A stretch of DNA of 64,000 bases, from positions 62,001 through 126,000 of the forward strand of contig CAJQUW010007080.1 of the NCBI GenBank assembly GCA_907163375.1, given 5' to 3'. This document shows, one piece after another, positions 56,043-64,000 of this stretch (positions are counted from its first letter, which is position 1; each line of letters starts with the position of its first letter). Under the pieces are notes generated by a model. It did no database searches. It was given only the letters and a program-made list of their open reading frames with translations, and was not told where the DNA came from. The position numbers were made by a program, and so were the translations under genes. Source of the DNA: Prostheceraeus crozeri (lineage: Eukaryota > Platyhelminthes > Polycladida > Euryleptidae).

Positions 56043-56080
56043 CTGATGATGATGTATTGAACATCGAAACATGTCCGGTC
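56043..56080 (+). other. Hammerhead-like motif, left arm
   Basis: CTGATGA, a small hairpin GATG-TATTGAA-CATC, GAAAC, then CCGGTC: the order of the conserved core of a minimal hammerhead ribozyme. A variant (GTTGATCTTGAAAGAAGATT, then GAAAC and CCGGTC) lies at 55875-55912. Stem I is not convincing, and the strand is opposite to the neighbouring Penelope gene, so the call is tentative. Confidence 0.35.
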
Positions 56081-56103
56081 AAAGAAAATTTGCTTTTCCT
56101 TTC

Positions 56104-56106
<3 letters not shown>

Positions 56107-56154
<48 letters not shown>
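56107..56154. repeat. (TA)n microsatellite
   Basis: About 24 uninterrupted TA units. The right arm has only a short TA tract in the matching place (59846-59860), so this tract expanded in, or contracted from, one arm. Confidence 0.95.
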
Positions 56155-56157
<3 letters not shown>

Positions 56158-56204
56158 AAAAAGTGAATAAGCAAAAATGGAAATTAAATATGCTCAATAA
56201 ATAT

Positions 56205-56740
56205 ATATATACGACAAATATATATATATACGACAAATAGTAACCCACACAGAAGGCAAAAAGAAAAAGCACAATTTTGTAGCCCAAACCGGTTTCACCT
56301 GTGTTCCAGGCTTCTCACGGCAACTGAATTATATTACAAAAATTCGAACTGAAGCATGCAGATGATTAACATAACATAATAGATATATGACAATAATTAT
56401 ATGTACCGAAATGGAAAAGGAAATCATAGATTTTTCGGGATGAGCACAGTGAGATTCTATGGGACTGGTGCATGTTACTCACTTAATGATATACATTTAA
56501 TTTTGGTTTTAAGATATTTATACACATTTTTTCTTTTAATTCTCTCATGCCTCTGTCACTGCCATTCGGTAATTTATATATTGGCATAATCCAGAATGGG
56601 GGTCTTCATTTTTTGCATATGCGGATATGTGTTTTCTGGCGTGTAAAATGGCATATTTTTTTCTCTAACCTGTTGTCTATGCACCTATACTCTAGAACGA
56701 AAAATAACTCCTGTTTGCCTGTTTGTATACAATAAAGTGA
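56205..56740 (-). pseudogene. Older Penelope-like fragment, only in the left arm
   Basis: 56205-56290 repeats 55945-56030 (CAAATAGTAACCCACACAGA and on). 56290-56330 resembles 56815-56850, and 56520-56700 is a diverged copy of the GIY-YIG region at 57080-57250. It reads as a tandem, partial, older Penelope copy, which is a common arrangement for these elements. Confidence 0.5.
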
Positions 56741-57034
56741 CTAAGCAAAAATGGAAATTAAATATGCTCAATAAATTCACTTAGAAGTATAAAGGAAAAA
56801 CACAAACTAAAGCCTAACCGGTTTCACCTTTATCCAAGGCTTGTCACGGGCAAGTGAAATATATTTCATAAAATTCAAAAGCTTGTAAGCTATCAAAGAA
56901 ATAGAGAGGCAAAATACATTGGATAACTGGTGTCATAGATCAATACATGTAGACGTATAGACATAGATAAATTTCAGGACATAGACAAATATTCTTCATG
57001 CAATTGCTGGGAGTATACAACTTCTTTATTTTCA

Positions 57035-57304
57035 TTAATTATCCTTATTTAATTTTGGTTTCAGAATCTCCATACACATTTCCTCTTTTGACTCCCGCAT
57101 TATTTTGTTACTTCCACTTGGTAATTTCAAAATAGGCATGACATAAAATGGGGGATCATTATCCTTTGAACAAGAGGAGATATGCTTACTTACATGCAAT
57201 ACTTGATACTTATGATCTCTTACTTGTTGTCGAGTGACTCTTACACGTGACAAGCTATCTCCTGTTTGCCCTACATAAAGTTCTTCACAACCACGACATC
57301 TCAT
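57035..57304 (-). CDS. Penelope-like GIY-YIG endonuclease segment
   Basis: 89 residues: MRCRGCEELYVGQTGDSLSR carries the GIY-YIG-like LYVGQTG with the preceding Cys pair, followed by RVTRQQVRDHKYQVLHVSKH (conserved Arg and His) and NKIMRESKEEMCMEILKPKL with the catalytic-type Glu. This endonuclease nicks DNA for target-primed reverse transcription. It lies downstream of the polymerase in a separate frame about 120 bp away. Confidence 0.75.
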   Translation of the reverse strand: MRCRGCEELYVGQTGDSLSRVRVTRQQVRDHKYQVLHVSKHISSCSKDNDPPFYVMPILKLPSGSNKIMRESKEEMCMEILKPKLNKDN

Positions 57305-57425
57305 AACACAAATCAGGTCTTTTGATTAGCAGTTCATATTTGCTTTTACGTGAGAATGTTTGATTTCGTCGCCAAATTTAAAAGAAAACACTGCACCTTC
57401 GATGATGTAATGGCAGCATTCACAT

Positions 57426-59030
57426 CTACCATAACCACATTTTGTAGCACCCACTAATGTTTTCCTGTTTATTTTTTCTCAATTGCCGGAGTAGTGAAGG
57501 AGGCTGACGGTATGTGCGCCTTATTCTGTAGTCTCTAAAAGTCGGATGCACTTTTAAACCAGTGAAGATTGGATTAATAACGTCCCGGAAAAGTTTCGGA
57601 TTATTCGGGTTATATGTGGAAATAAAGGGAATCGTTAAACTGGAATGTTGGTTTTTCTTCACCCTATTGATCTCACTTTTTGCTTTTGATATCGAATCAT
57701 TGATTAGAGGCATTGGATAGCCAAGGGCAAGTAGTTGATTTTTCAGTTCATTGAAACGTACTAATTTTCTTTCAGATTTCGATACTATTCTGCTTTCTCT
57801 GTTCGCAAGGGTGTATGGAATATTACGAATGACATGATTAGGATGGCCGGAATTAAACGGGGCATAGTTATGACCATCCGTAGGTTTATAGAATATGTCA
57901 GTCTCAACTTTGTTATTTTCTTTGTAAACTGTTACGTCCAAAAAATTCAATTTATCTCTGTTCCATTCCATTGTAAAATTTATCTTGCTATTCATATTAT
58001 TCAAAAATTCATGAAACTCTTCTATGTCCCCAAACGAGTCCCTCCAAATCACAAAACAGTCATCCAAGTACCTCACCCACTGCAAGTAATCAAAATCATT
58101 TACATTCAAAATATTTTTCATATGGGCGTACATTTTCTCTTCCAGGAAGCCAACTGATAATGATGCGTATGTAGGGGCGAGTCTTGTGCCCATAGCGGTA
58201 CCAGAAATTTGAAGGAAAAACCTGTCCTCAAAACTGAAGAAATTATTGTTCAAGACAATAGAGATTCCTTTCAATATGAAATTAGTTGTATATCTTTCTT
58301 CGATCAAATCTCTGTACTTTTCTATCCAAAATTCAATTGCTGTAAGTCCTAAATCATTATCAATATTTGTGTATAGAGATGTTACATCAAAAGACACAAA
58401 GGACGAATTTTCCACAAATGTTGGTAACTTGGAGATGAAATGAGAGCTATCTCTACAATAGCTGGGAAGCTTCAAAGTTAAAGGCTTCAAAATTTCATCT
58501 AAGAAGAAGCTCAGGTGATTAGTAAGCCCTTTAGCGCTTGATATGATAGGGCGTAATTTTAAATTTTCTGGTAAGTTGATTTTAGCGTAGCCATATTTAT
58601 CCATCGATTCTAAATCCACATGTAAGCTCGCAATTTTATGTATTTTTGGCAGTCCGTATATAAAAGGGATATCTGCACTAAATTTACTAAGATACTTAGT
58701 CTCTTTAGTCGTTAAACACTGGCTGAAATCATTACAGTATCTTTTGATAAGATTTTGTGTGCTATTAACATCATATTTAAAAATGGGTCTATAGGTATTC
58801 GTGTCATTTAAATGCTCATCGTAGATGCAATTCTTATAATCCTCATAGTTCATTATCACGAACGATCCACCTTTGTCGGCTTTTGTTATATGTATATGCT
58901 CTAGATCACGAAGGTTTTTCAATGCAATTTTCTCCTCCCTGCTTACATTACTCTTCCTTTTCGGTACATTTTCTAATTTTTTAGTTTCCTTTAGCATAAC
59001 ATCTATGTTGTTATCCAGAACAGGGTTCAA
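57426..59030 (-). CDS. Penelope-like reverse transcriptase
   Basis: About 534 residues, uninterrupted. Diagnostic blocks in order: HITKADKGGSFVIMN (N-terminal region of the family), FIYGLPKIHK, LRPIISSAKG, FVSFDVTSLYTNI (catalytic Asp in FDV), AMGTRLAPTYASL, WVRYLDDCFVIW (Y-x-D-D), LNFLDVTVYKENN, then FYKPTDGHNYAPFNSGHP and a basic C-terminus with FRDYRIRRTYRQPPSL. This telomerase-related enzyme copies the element RNA. The frame ends just before the endonuclease segment, a separation that is either a recent break or a natural gap. Length fits the polymerase part of Penelope proteins. Confidence 0.85.
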   Translation of the reverse strand: MNPVLDNNIDVMLKETKKLENVPKRKSNVSREEKIALKNLRDLEHIHITKADKGGSFVIMNYEDYKNCIYDEHLNDTNTYRPIFKYDVNSTQNLIKRYCNDFSQCLTTKETKYLSKFSADIPFIYGLPKIHKIASLHVDLESMDKYGYAKINLPENLKLRPIISSAKGLTNHLSFFLDEILKPLTLKLPSYCRDSSHFISKLPTFVENSSFVSFDVTSLYTNIDNDLGLTAIEFWIEKYRDLIEERYTTNFILKGISIVLNNNFFSFEDRFFLQISGTAMGTRLAPTYASLSVGFLEEKMYAHMKNILNVNDFDYLQWVRYLDDCFVIWRDSFGDIEEFHEFLNNMNSKINFTMEWNRDKLNFLDVTVYKENNKVETDIFYKPTDGHNYAPFNSGHPNHVIRNIPYTLANRESRIVSKSERKLVRFNELKNQLLALGYPMPLINDSISKAKSEINRVKKNQHSSLTIPFISTYNPNNPKLFRDVINPIFTGLKVHPTFRDYRIRRTYRQPPSLLRQLRKNKQENISGCYKMWLW

Positions 59031-59318
59031 ACCTTTGGGTGGTTCAAAATTCGTATCATTTTACATTTGCATTGTAGTTGATGTGGCATTTTCTTCTATT
59101 TGATTTTCATCTTTAAAGTAATCTATTTAACGTAGTCTTCTACAGAAATACACCGTATCATCGAAGGTGCAGTGTTTTCTTTTAAATTTGGCGACGAAAT
59201 CAAACATTCTCACGTAAAAGCAAATATGAACTGCTATTCAAAAGACCTGATTTATGTTCTGAGATGTCGTGGTTGTGAAGAACTTTAGATTGCAGGTCGT
59301 TTAGCAAACAGGAGATAG

Positions 59319-59601
59319 CTTGAGATCACGTGTAAGAGTCCATCGACAACAAGTGAGAGATCATAAGTATCAAGTATTACATGTAAGTAAGCATATCCCT
59401 TCTTGTTCAAAAGATAATGATCCCCCATTTTATGTCATGCCTATTTTGAAATTGCCAAGTGGAAGTAACAAAATAATGCGGGAGTCGAAAGAGGAAATGT
59501 GTATGGAGATTCTGAAACCAAAATTAAATAAGGATAATAATGAAAATAAAGAAGTGGTATACTCCCAGCAATTGCATGAAGAATATTTGTCTATGTCCTG
59601 A
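59319..59601 (+). pseudogene. Inverted copy of the Penelope endonuclease segment
   Basis: Plus-strand frame of 93 residues with VRVHRQQVRDHKYQVLHVSK and the same tail as 57035-57304. The YVGQTG region is altered by a small rearrangement (TTTAGATTGCAGGTCGTTTAG) around 59284-59305. Confidence 0.7.
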
Positions 59602-59886
59602 AATTTATCTATGTCCATACGTCTACATGTATTGATCTATGACACCAGTTATCCAATGTATTTTGCCTCTCTATTTCTTCGATAGCTTACAAGCTTTTGA
59701 ATTTTATGAAATATATTTCACTTGCCCGTGACAAGCCTTGGATAAAGGTGAAACCGGTTGGGCTTTAGTTTGTGTTTTTCCTTTATACTTCTAAGTGAAT
59801 TTATTGAGCATATTTAATTTCCATTTTTGCTTATTCACTTTTTTGTATATGTATATATATTCAGAAAGGAAAAACAATCTTTCTTT

Positions 59887-59924
59887 GACCGGACATGTTT
59901 CGATGTTCAATACATCATCATCAG
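59887..59924 (-). other. Hammerhead-like motif, right arm
   Basis: Exact inverse of the motif at 56043-56080, with the variant at 60058-60095. Conservation in both arms is expected from the duplication and adds no independent support. Confidence 0.35.
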
Positions 59925-60179
59925 CGGTGGAGTAACAAACAGAGACAGTTTGGGCTACAAAATTGTGCTTTTTCTTTTTGCCTTCTGTGTGGGTTACTAT
60001 TTGTCGTATATATATATATATACATATATATATATTTAAAAGAAAGAACAAATGCTTTGACCGGACATGTTTCAATCTTCTTTCAAGATCAACAAGAAAG
60101 GGAAACAAAAAAGACAAGCTGTGATGCTGGAAACTGTCACATTCACATGATAGTGACATTACTTGCAGTTTAGATGATG

Positions 60180-60835
60180 CCCCTCAGAAAATGTCAATTG
60201 TGTAACCGATTGGGGTGTAATTTTAGGAGATATGAAATTTAGTTCTCATTGTAGCAAAATTTCGTCAAAAGCCTATTCTCGAGCTTATGCCATTTTGAAA
60301 GGGTTTGTGTCTAACAACAAAGACTGTTTGATTCATGTATGTATATAAAGTATTTGTAAGATCAATATTGGAATACAATTGTCAAATTTTTAGCCAAATT
60401 TTACAACGTGATATTGATTCCATCGAAAGTGTGCAACGATATTTCACTCGACAAGTTTGTGAACGCTGCAAAATTTCTTATGAAGACTATGATCATCGTT
60501 TGAAATTATTTGGTCTTCGTTCCTTATTTGAAAGACGGAAAATATTGTATTTTATATCTTTTTTTCAAAGCGTATTATAACATAATTGAAACTGATTTTT
60601 GGAAATATTTGATTTCACTTCATACCCCATACTCTATTAGAAGTTGTGCCAAAAATCTGTGCCAAGTTTTTCCAAAATTCCTTCCTCACACAAAGACATT
60701 GCGTAATTATTTTTTCTGTCGTGTGTTTCCTTTTTTGGAACTCATTACCTGCTAAATGTGATTGTGCACCATCTTTTCAGCGATTTAAAGGAATGTTGAG
60801 ATCAGAAATTTTTCTTTATACTAGATAAATGTACT
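60180..60835 (+). pseudogene. LINE reverse transcriptase C-terminal remnant, right arm
   Basis: Plus-strand mirror of 55100-55790 with YKVFVRSILEYNCQIFSQIL and WNSLPAKCDCAPSFQRFK. Broken in several places like its partner. Confidence 0.7.
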
Positions 60836-62231
60836 TTTTCTTTACGTTCTTCGCGCAATCCTGTAAGCGCCTCCCAGGGTCATGGAGCGCGTTTTCTGCA
60901 AAATTGATGAATGTCAATTTTTGAAGAATATGTTGCTTATTATTACTATTATTATTATAGATATGTTCAGAAATTATACATGATTTATAAATGAACATGA
61001 CTTTGTTGTGATACTAGGCCATCATCATTTGCGAAGCATGATATTTCTGCTTTGATAAATCAAGGTGCAATTTATGGGGTTAAAGCTATGTTCATACGAA
61101 GACTATGGAAATAACACTCACACAATTACAAGCATCCTAGTAAAATGCCAGTAAAACATTTCAAGCAGTAGGCTATGTGCATCAAAGGAATAGTTCGCCT
61201 GATATAAAACACATAAATATTTTTGCATGCTATTGCCGTGCGAAGTAGACTAACAGGCCCTATTAATGTACTACTCAAGATTAAATAATGTCAACATGCA
61301 GGCATGCATGTGTGACATGTCCTCATGGCCTCATAGTCTCCCACTGGATTGACGAAATGTGAACTCGCAGTTTGCAAATAAACATATAAACAACGCACAA
61401 ATACACATTTACACGTGCGTTTCAAGTATTGTTTTTTAAAATTTATCTTAGGACATATTTCAAGTGTCAATTCTGGTATATAGAGGGTGCCATGATTATT
61501 CACTCCCACTGTTAGTTCTCAAGTTCGTACAACACCCTCTTCACTCGCTAGAGATGCCGCCAGCTTCATCAAGCCATCAAAGTTCGGTCTGATCCAAATT
61601 TTTGGGGGGTTGTTGCACACAAATCAGCTAGACATCGCCTTCAGTCTGTGCAGGGATTGAATGAGCATATTTTTAAGATGAGGGGGCAACCTCTCTGCCG
61701 CATTTCATCGGTGCCTAAGCATGTATTCTACGTACAAGTCCACCGCATTTGGCGGTGGATTAGCGAGGCACAAGATCCCATTTGGCGGGCATCACACATT
61801 GAGCCCTCCGGCCAAATCCCATTAAACATTTGGAAGATTGATTAACGTAGTGGACTTTGTCATACACCTTTCATTCAATCCTTAATCTGTGAGAAGTGTA
61901 TGTGAACTGTGAAGCATTGCTATTCGAATTTATTTTGAAATTCATTTCTGACAATCTTCAGCGTGTGCCGTGTACCCATCTACATTTTGGAATATATTTT
62001 TTGTTTACAAAATTCTTTCGACTATCGTCTGATTCGTCTCGCTTTTACAATGCCTCGCTTTCAAGAAAGCAAGAAAAGAAAGGGAGAGGAACTGTCTGTC
62101 ACTGGAACCAAACGAATGCGAACTTTGGATATGTATTGGCAAGTTACAATGTGCATTATTCACAAAATGCGGTTCTTTTAGATAAGGCGCTCGCTTACTT
62201 TTGCAGCAAGAATGAAGAAGCCATTTCTTCA

Positions 62232-62236
62232 TACAT
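62232..62236. other. Empty site of the left-arm LINE
   Basis: TACAT on this strand (ATGTA on the other) is the single copy of the 5 bp that flank the LINE in the left arm. The surrounding CATTTCTTCATACATTCTA is continuous here. Confidence 0.9.
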
Positions 62237-62944
62237 TCTATCACCATTGTATATTATGCTGTATTTCTACATTCTATAAATTTCAAAGCGACTTGCAAAA
62301 AGCTTCATCCTAAGTTTGAAAATGGGATCATTTCGAATAACTGTCATTTTATCCAATATCGGGAATCAATACGAGACCTATTTCACATCAACATGGCTCC
62401 CCCATTCAATAGGCAGCCATGCATGGAGTAAATCTGAGATACATGTGCGCAATGAATAATATTTTGATAATCATGAAAAATGATTGAATATTCAGGTATA
62501 TTCTCATTTTCAGCTGAGGATGTAACTCAATAGGCATACTCAATTCTTCTATTTACATTCTGTTTTCAAAACGTACTATAAGCTGGTATTGGCAGACTAA
62601 CTGAGACGAAATGTCAGTAATGTAAATGTCATAAATGAATGCTTACGACTTTTGGACATCAGAAACCCCTTACATATTTCAGTTGCATGATTCTGGAATT
62701 AAAGAGACATTAAACTGGGGGACTTCTACAAAAATTGGGGCTGTGCGCGGTGCACTGATTCTTCTATTTGCGCCAATTGTCGGGCTCTTGCACCGAAATA
62801 TGTGAATTTCGATCAAATTGATATTTCACTGTTTAATTCAAATAATAATAAATTCATTTATTCTGTTATCTTTCTGCTCTACGTCACTGAGGAGGCCTAG
62901 GCAAGTCTGTCTGAAATTCTTTAGCACCAGTACTAGAATTTTCC

Positions 62945-63255
62945 TAGTGCTCCATAAAATTTGCATGCATTCTAGAAATTTTGAACAATGAAAGTTTGGA
63001 GATATTGGTTCGTCTAATTACCGTTGTTCCTCCTACAACCGCATCTGCAGAGCGCAGCTTTTCACAGCTTGCGCCGCCTCTTGACTTGGCTTCGGTCAAC
63101 GACTCAATCACTTGGCAGTTCTGTACATTCATAAAGAGTTAGCGTGGACCTTAGATTTGGAGGAGGTATGTAAGGAGTTTATCTTCGAAGACAACCGGTC
63201 ACACATTTTTGGACCATAAGGGCGTTTGGGTAAGATTTCCCCCAAGGCACTGAAA
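62945..63255 (+). pseudogene. hAT transposase C-terminal remnant, right arm
   Basis: Plus strand reads ILEILNNESLEILVRLITVV, then PPTTASAERSFSQLAP, the hAT dimerisation domain; a frame break follows before LDLEEVCKEFIFEDNRSHIF. Mirrors 48740-49035. Confidence 0.7.
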
Positions 63256-64000
63256 TACACAGCATTCATGACGCAATTAATGTTTTTTCTTTTAATACAG
63301 CATGTATGTCTATCGCGTAAAGTGGGAAATTGCAGAGACAATAAGGGGTATTTATGAACTATGAGCGGCTCTTCCTTATAAACAAGTCAATACTGGAAAG
63401 CAATTACGTAAGATTTCATAATATATCATGGATTAATTTTTAACGATATTTTATCTGAAAATTTGTCGGACCGCCCCCCCTAGGAAAAATTCGCTGCTGC
63501 GCCCCTGGTTTTGTGGACCGCTTACCTTACCAAAAGGGTAAAGTAATTTAGTTGACCGATTTCATGGAGTCCACTGGATCGAGACGATGACGCACGCGCA
63601 ATTGGACGTGTGTGTCTAGTGTCCGTTCACTTAGCGAACCCGTGTACATACGCCTTAAGTCTGAAATTATGAATTCAATATTTTTCAAAAATTGATTATT
63701 TGAGTATGTTTTGGAAGTTAATGGTAGATAGCCTTGATGAATGGCAAGTTTTGTCAATTATCGCATGTAAGCGTCTTGAAACAATGAGATAGTAAAATGG
63801 AGAGACTCTATGAGAGACTATATATATATATATAGTCAAATAGATTTTTTGAACATATATGCAATTTATAAATAGCCTGCTAGAATCTGAGTTATGCGGC
63901 TTCGGATGCAAAATGGGTAATTTTGGACCCATGCGCAGACTTAAAGATATAACACCACCATTCGATAAATAATTGCATGAATCGATTGAAGCTTTATGAC

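Larger units (their letters stand above)
47977..57410 (+). repeat. Giant inverted repeat, left arm
   Basis: Pairs in inverted orientation with 59150-64000 (for example 48051-48281 with 63932-63696; 48856-49044 with 63132-62944; 54476-54694 with 61509-61291; 55395-55739 with 60240-60580). Extra DNA in this arm: the LINE at 49767-53752 plus its 5 bp duplication, and about 580 bp at 56163-56740. The outer end lies at or before 47977, because the right arm leaves the window. Identity is high, a few percent divergence by eye. Confidence 0.9.
57000..59150 (-). mobile_element. Penelope-like element at the centre of the inverted repeat
   Basis: Contains a Penelope-type reverse transcriptase (57426-59030) and, downstream on the same strand, a GIY-YIG endonuclease segment (57035-57304). 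The inverted repeat arms meet it on both sides: the left arm includes the endonuclease end (to about 57410), and the right arm begins at about 59150 with an inverted copy of that same end. The single-copy spacer is thus the polymerase part. Confidence 0.8.
59150..64000 (-). repeat. Giant inverted repeat, right arm (continues past the window)
   Basis: Mirror of 47977-57410 without the LINE and without the older Penelope fragment. It still pairs with the left arm at the last base of the window, so the arm is longer than 4.85 kb. Confidence 0.9.

Noticed and set aside
55847-56287. 146-residue Tyr/Ile-rich frame
   Set aside because: Its composition comes from the (TA)n microsatellite and flanking repeats.
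61896-62279. 127-residue frame in the right arm, and the MPRFQESKKRKGEEL frame beside it
   Set aside because: Mirrored in the left arm with no recognisable domain, splice signals or neighbours; possibly a decayed gene but unsupported.
1-64000. CRISPR arrays, rRNA genes, bacterial operons
   Set aside because: No regularly spaced identical short repeats with unique spacers, no rRNA core sequences, and the gene content is that of animal transposons.

Overview
The window is animal (metazoan, non-vertebrate) nuclear DNA: A+T-rich, with a spliced exon structure, tRNA-derived SINEs, a CR1/L2-like LINE, Penelope-like elements, piggyBac, hAT, Tc1/mariner and Chapaev-like DNA transposons, and a Polinton-type virus-like fossil. 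No bacterial operons, rRNA genes or CRISPR arrays are visible. I cannot name the species. Most of the sequence is transposon-derived, and only one convincing host coding segment, present in two copies, is seen.

Region by region. 1-5.3 kb: the right part of a Polinton/adintovirus-like element (coiled-coil protein, two small virion-type proteins, double jelly-roll-type capsid protein, a PLA2-like domain in one reading frame with an integrase core, and an adenain-type protease on the other strand), running off the left edge. 5.3-7.4 kb: non-coding with tandem repeats, a duplicated promoter-like cassette and a GC-rich hairpin. 7.44-17.83 kb (copy A) and 19.98-31.32 kb (copy B) are a direct segmental duplication about 96-98% identical where aligned. 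Each copy holds the same SINEs, a non-autonomous Tc/mariner-like element, a Penelope-type endonuclease fragment and, at its right end, a coding exon. Copy B carries an extra 3.63 kb Chapaev-like transposon; copy A carries an extra 545 bp element with an 8 bp target duplication. The duplicate supplies an empty site for each insertion.

The host exon (17,488-17,840 and 30,968-31,323) differs far more between copies than its intron does, and nearly every change alters an amino acid. This suggests diversifying selection on a small duplicated gene family and is the most interesting host signal in the window.

33.4-37.8 kb: five copies of a 16 bp motif on both sides of a complete piggyBac element (TTAA sites, inverted ends, intron-containing transposase with two frameshifts). 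38-47 kb: mostly unannotatable sequence with two copies of a tRNA-Thr-derived repeat and decayed hAT and Tc1 transposase ends.

48-64 kb: a very large inverted repeat (arms about 47,977-57,410 and 59,150 to beyond 64,000) whose centre is the reverse transcriptase of a Penelope-like element. The left arm alone contains a full-length 3,986 bp LINE flanked by ATGTA, and the right arm preserves the empty site. Arms also carry matching hAT and LINE remnants. Comparisons between copies were made by eye; identities and substitution counts are hand estimates.
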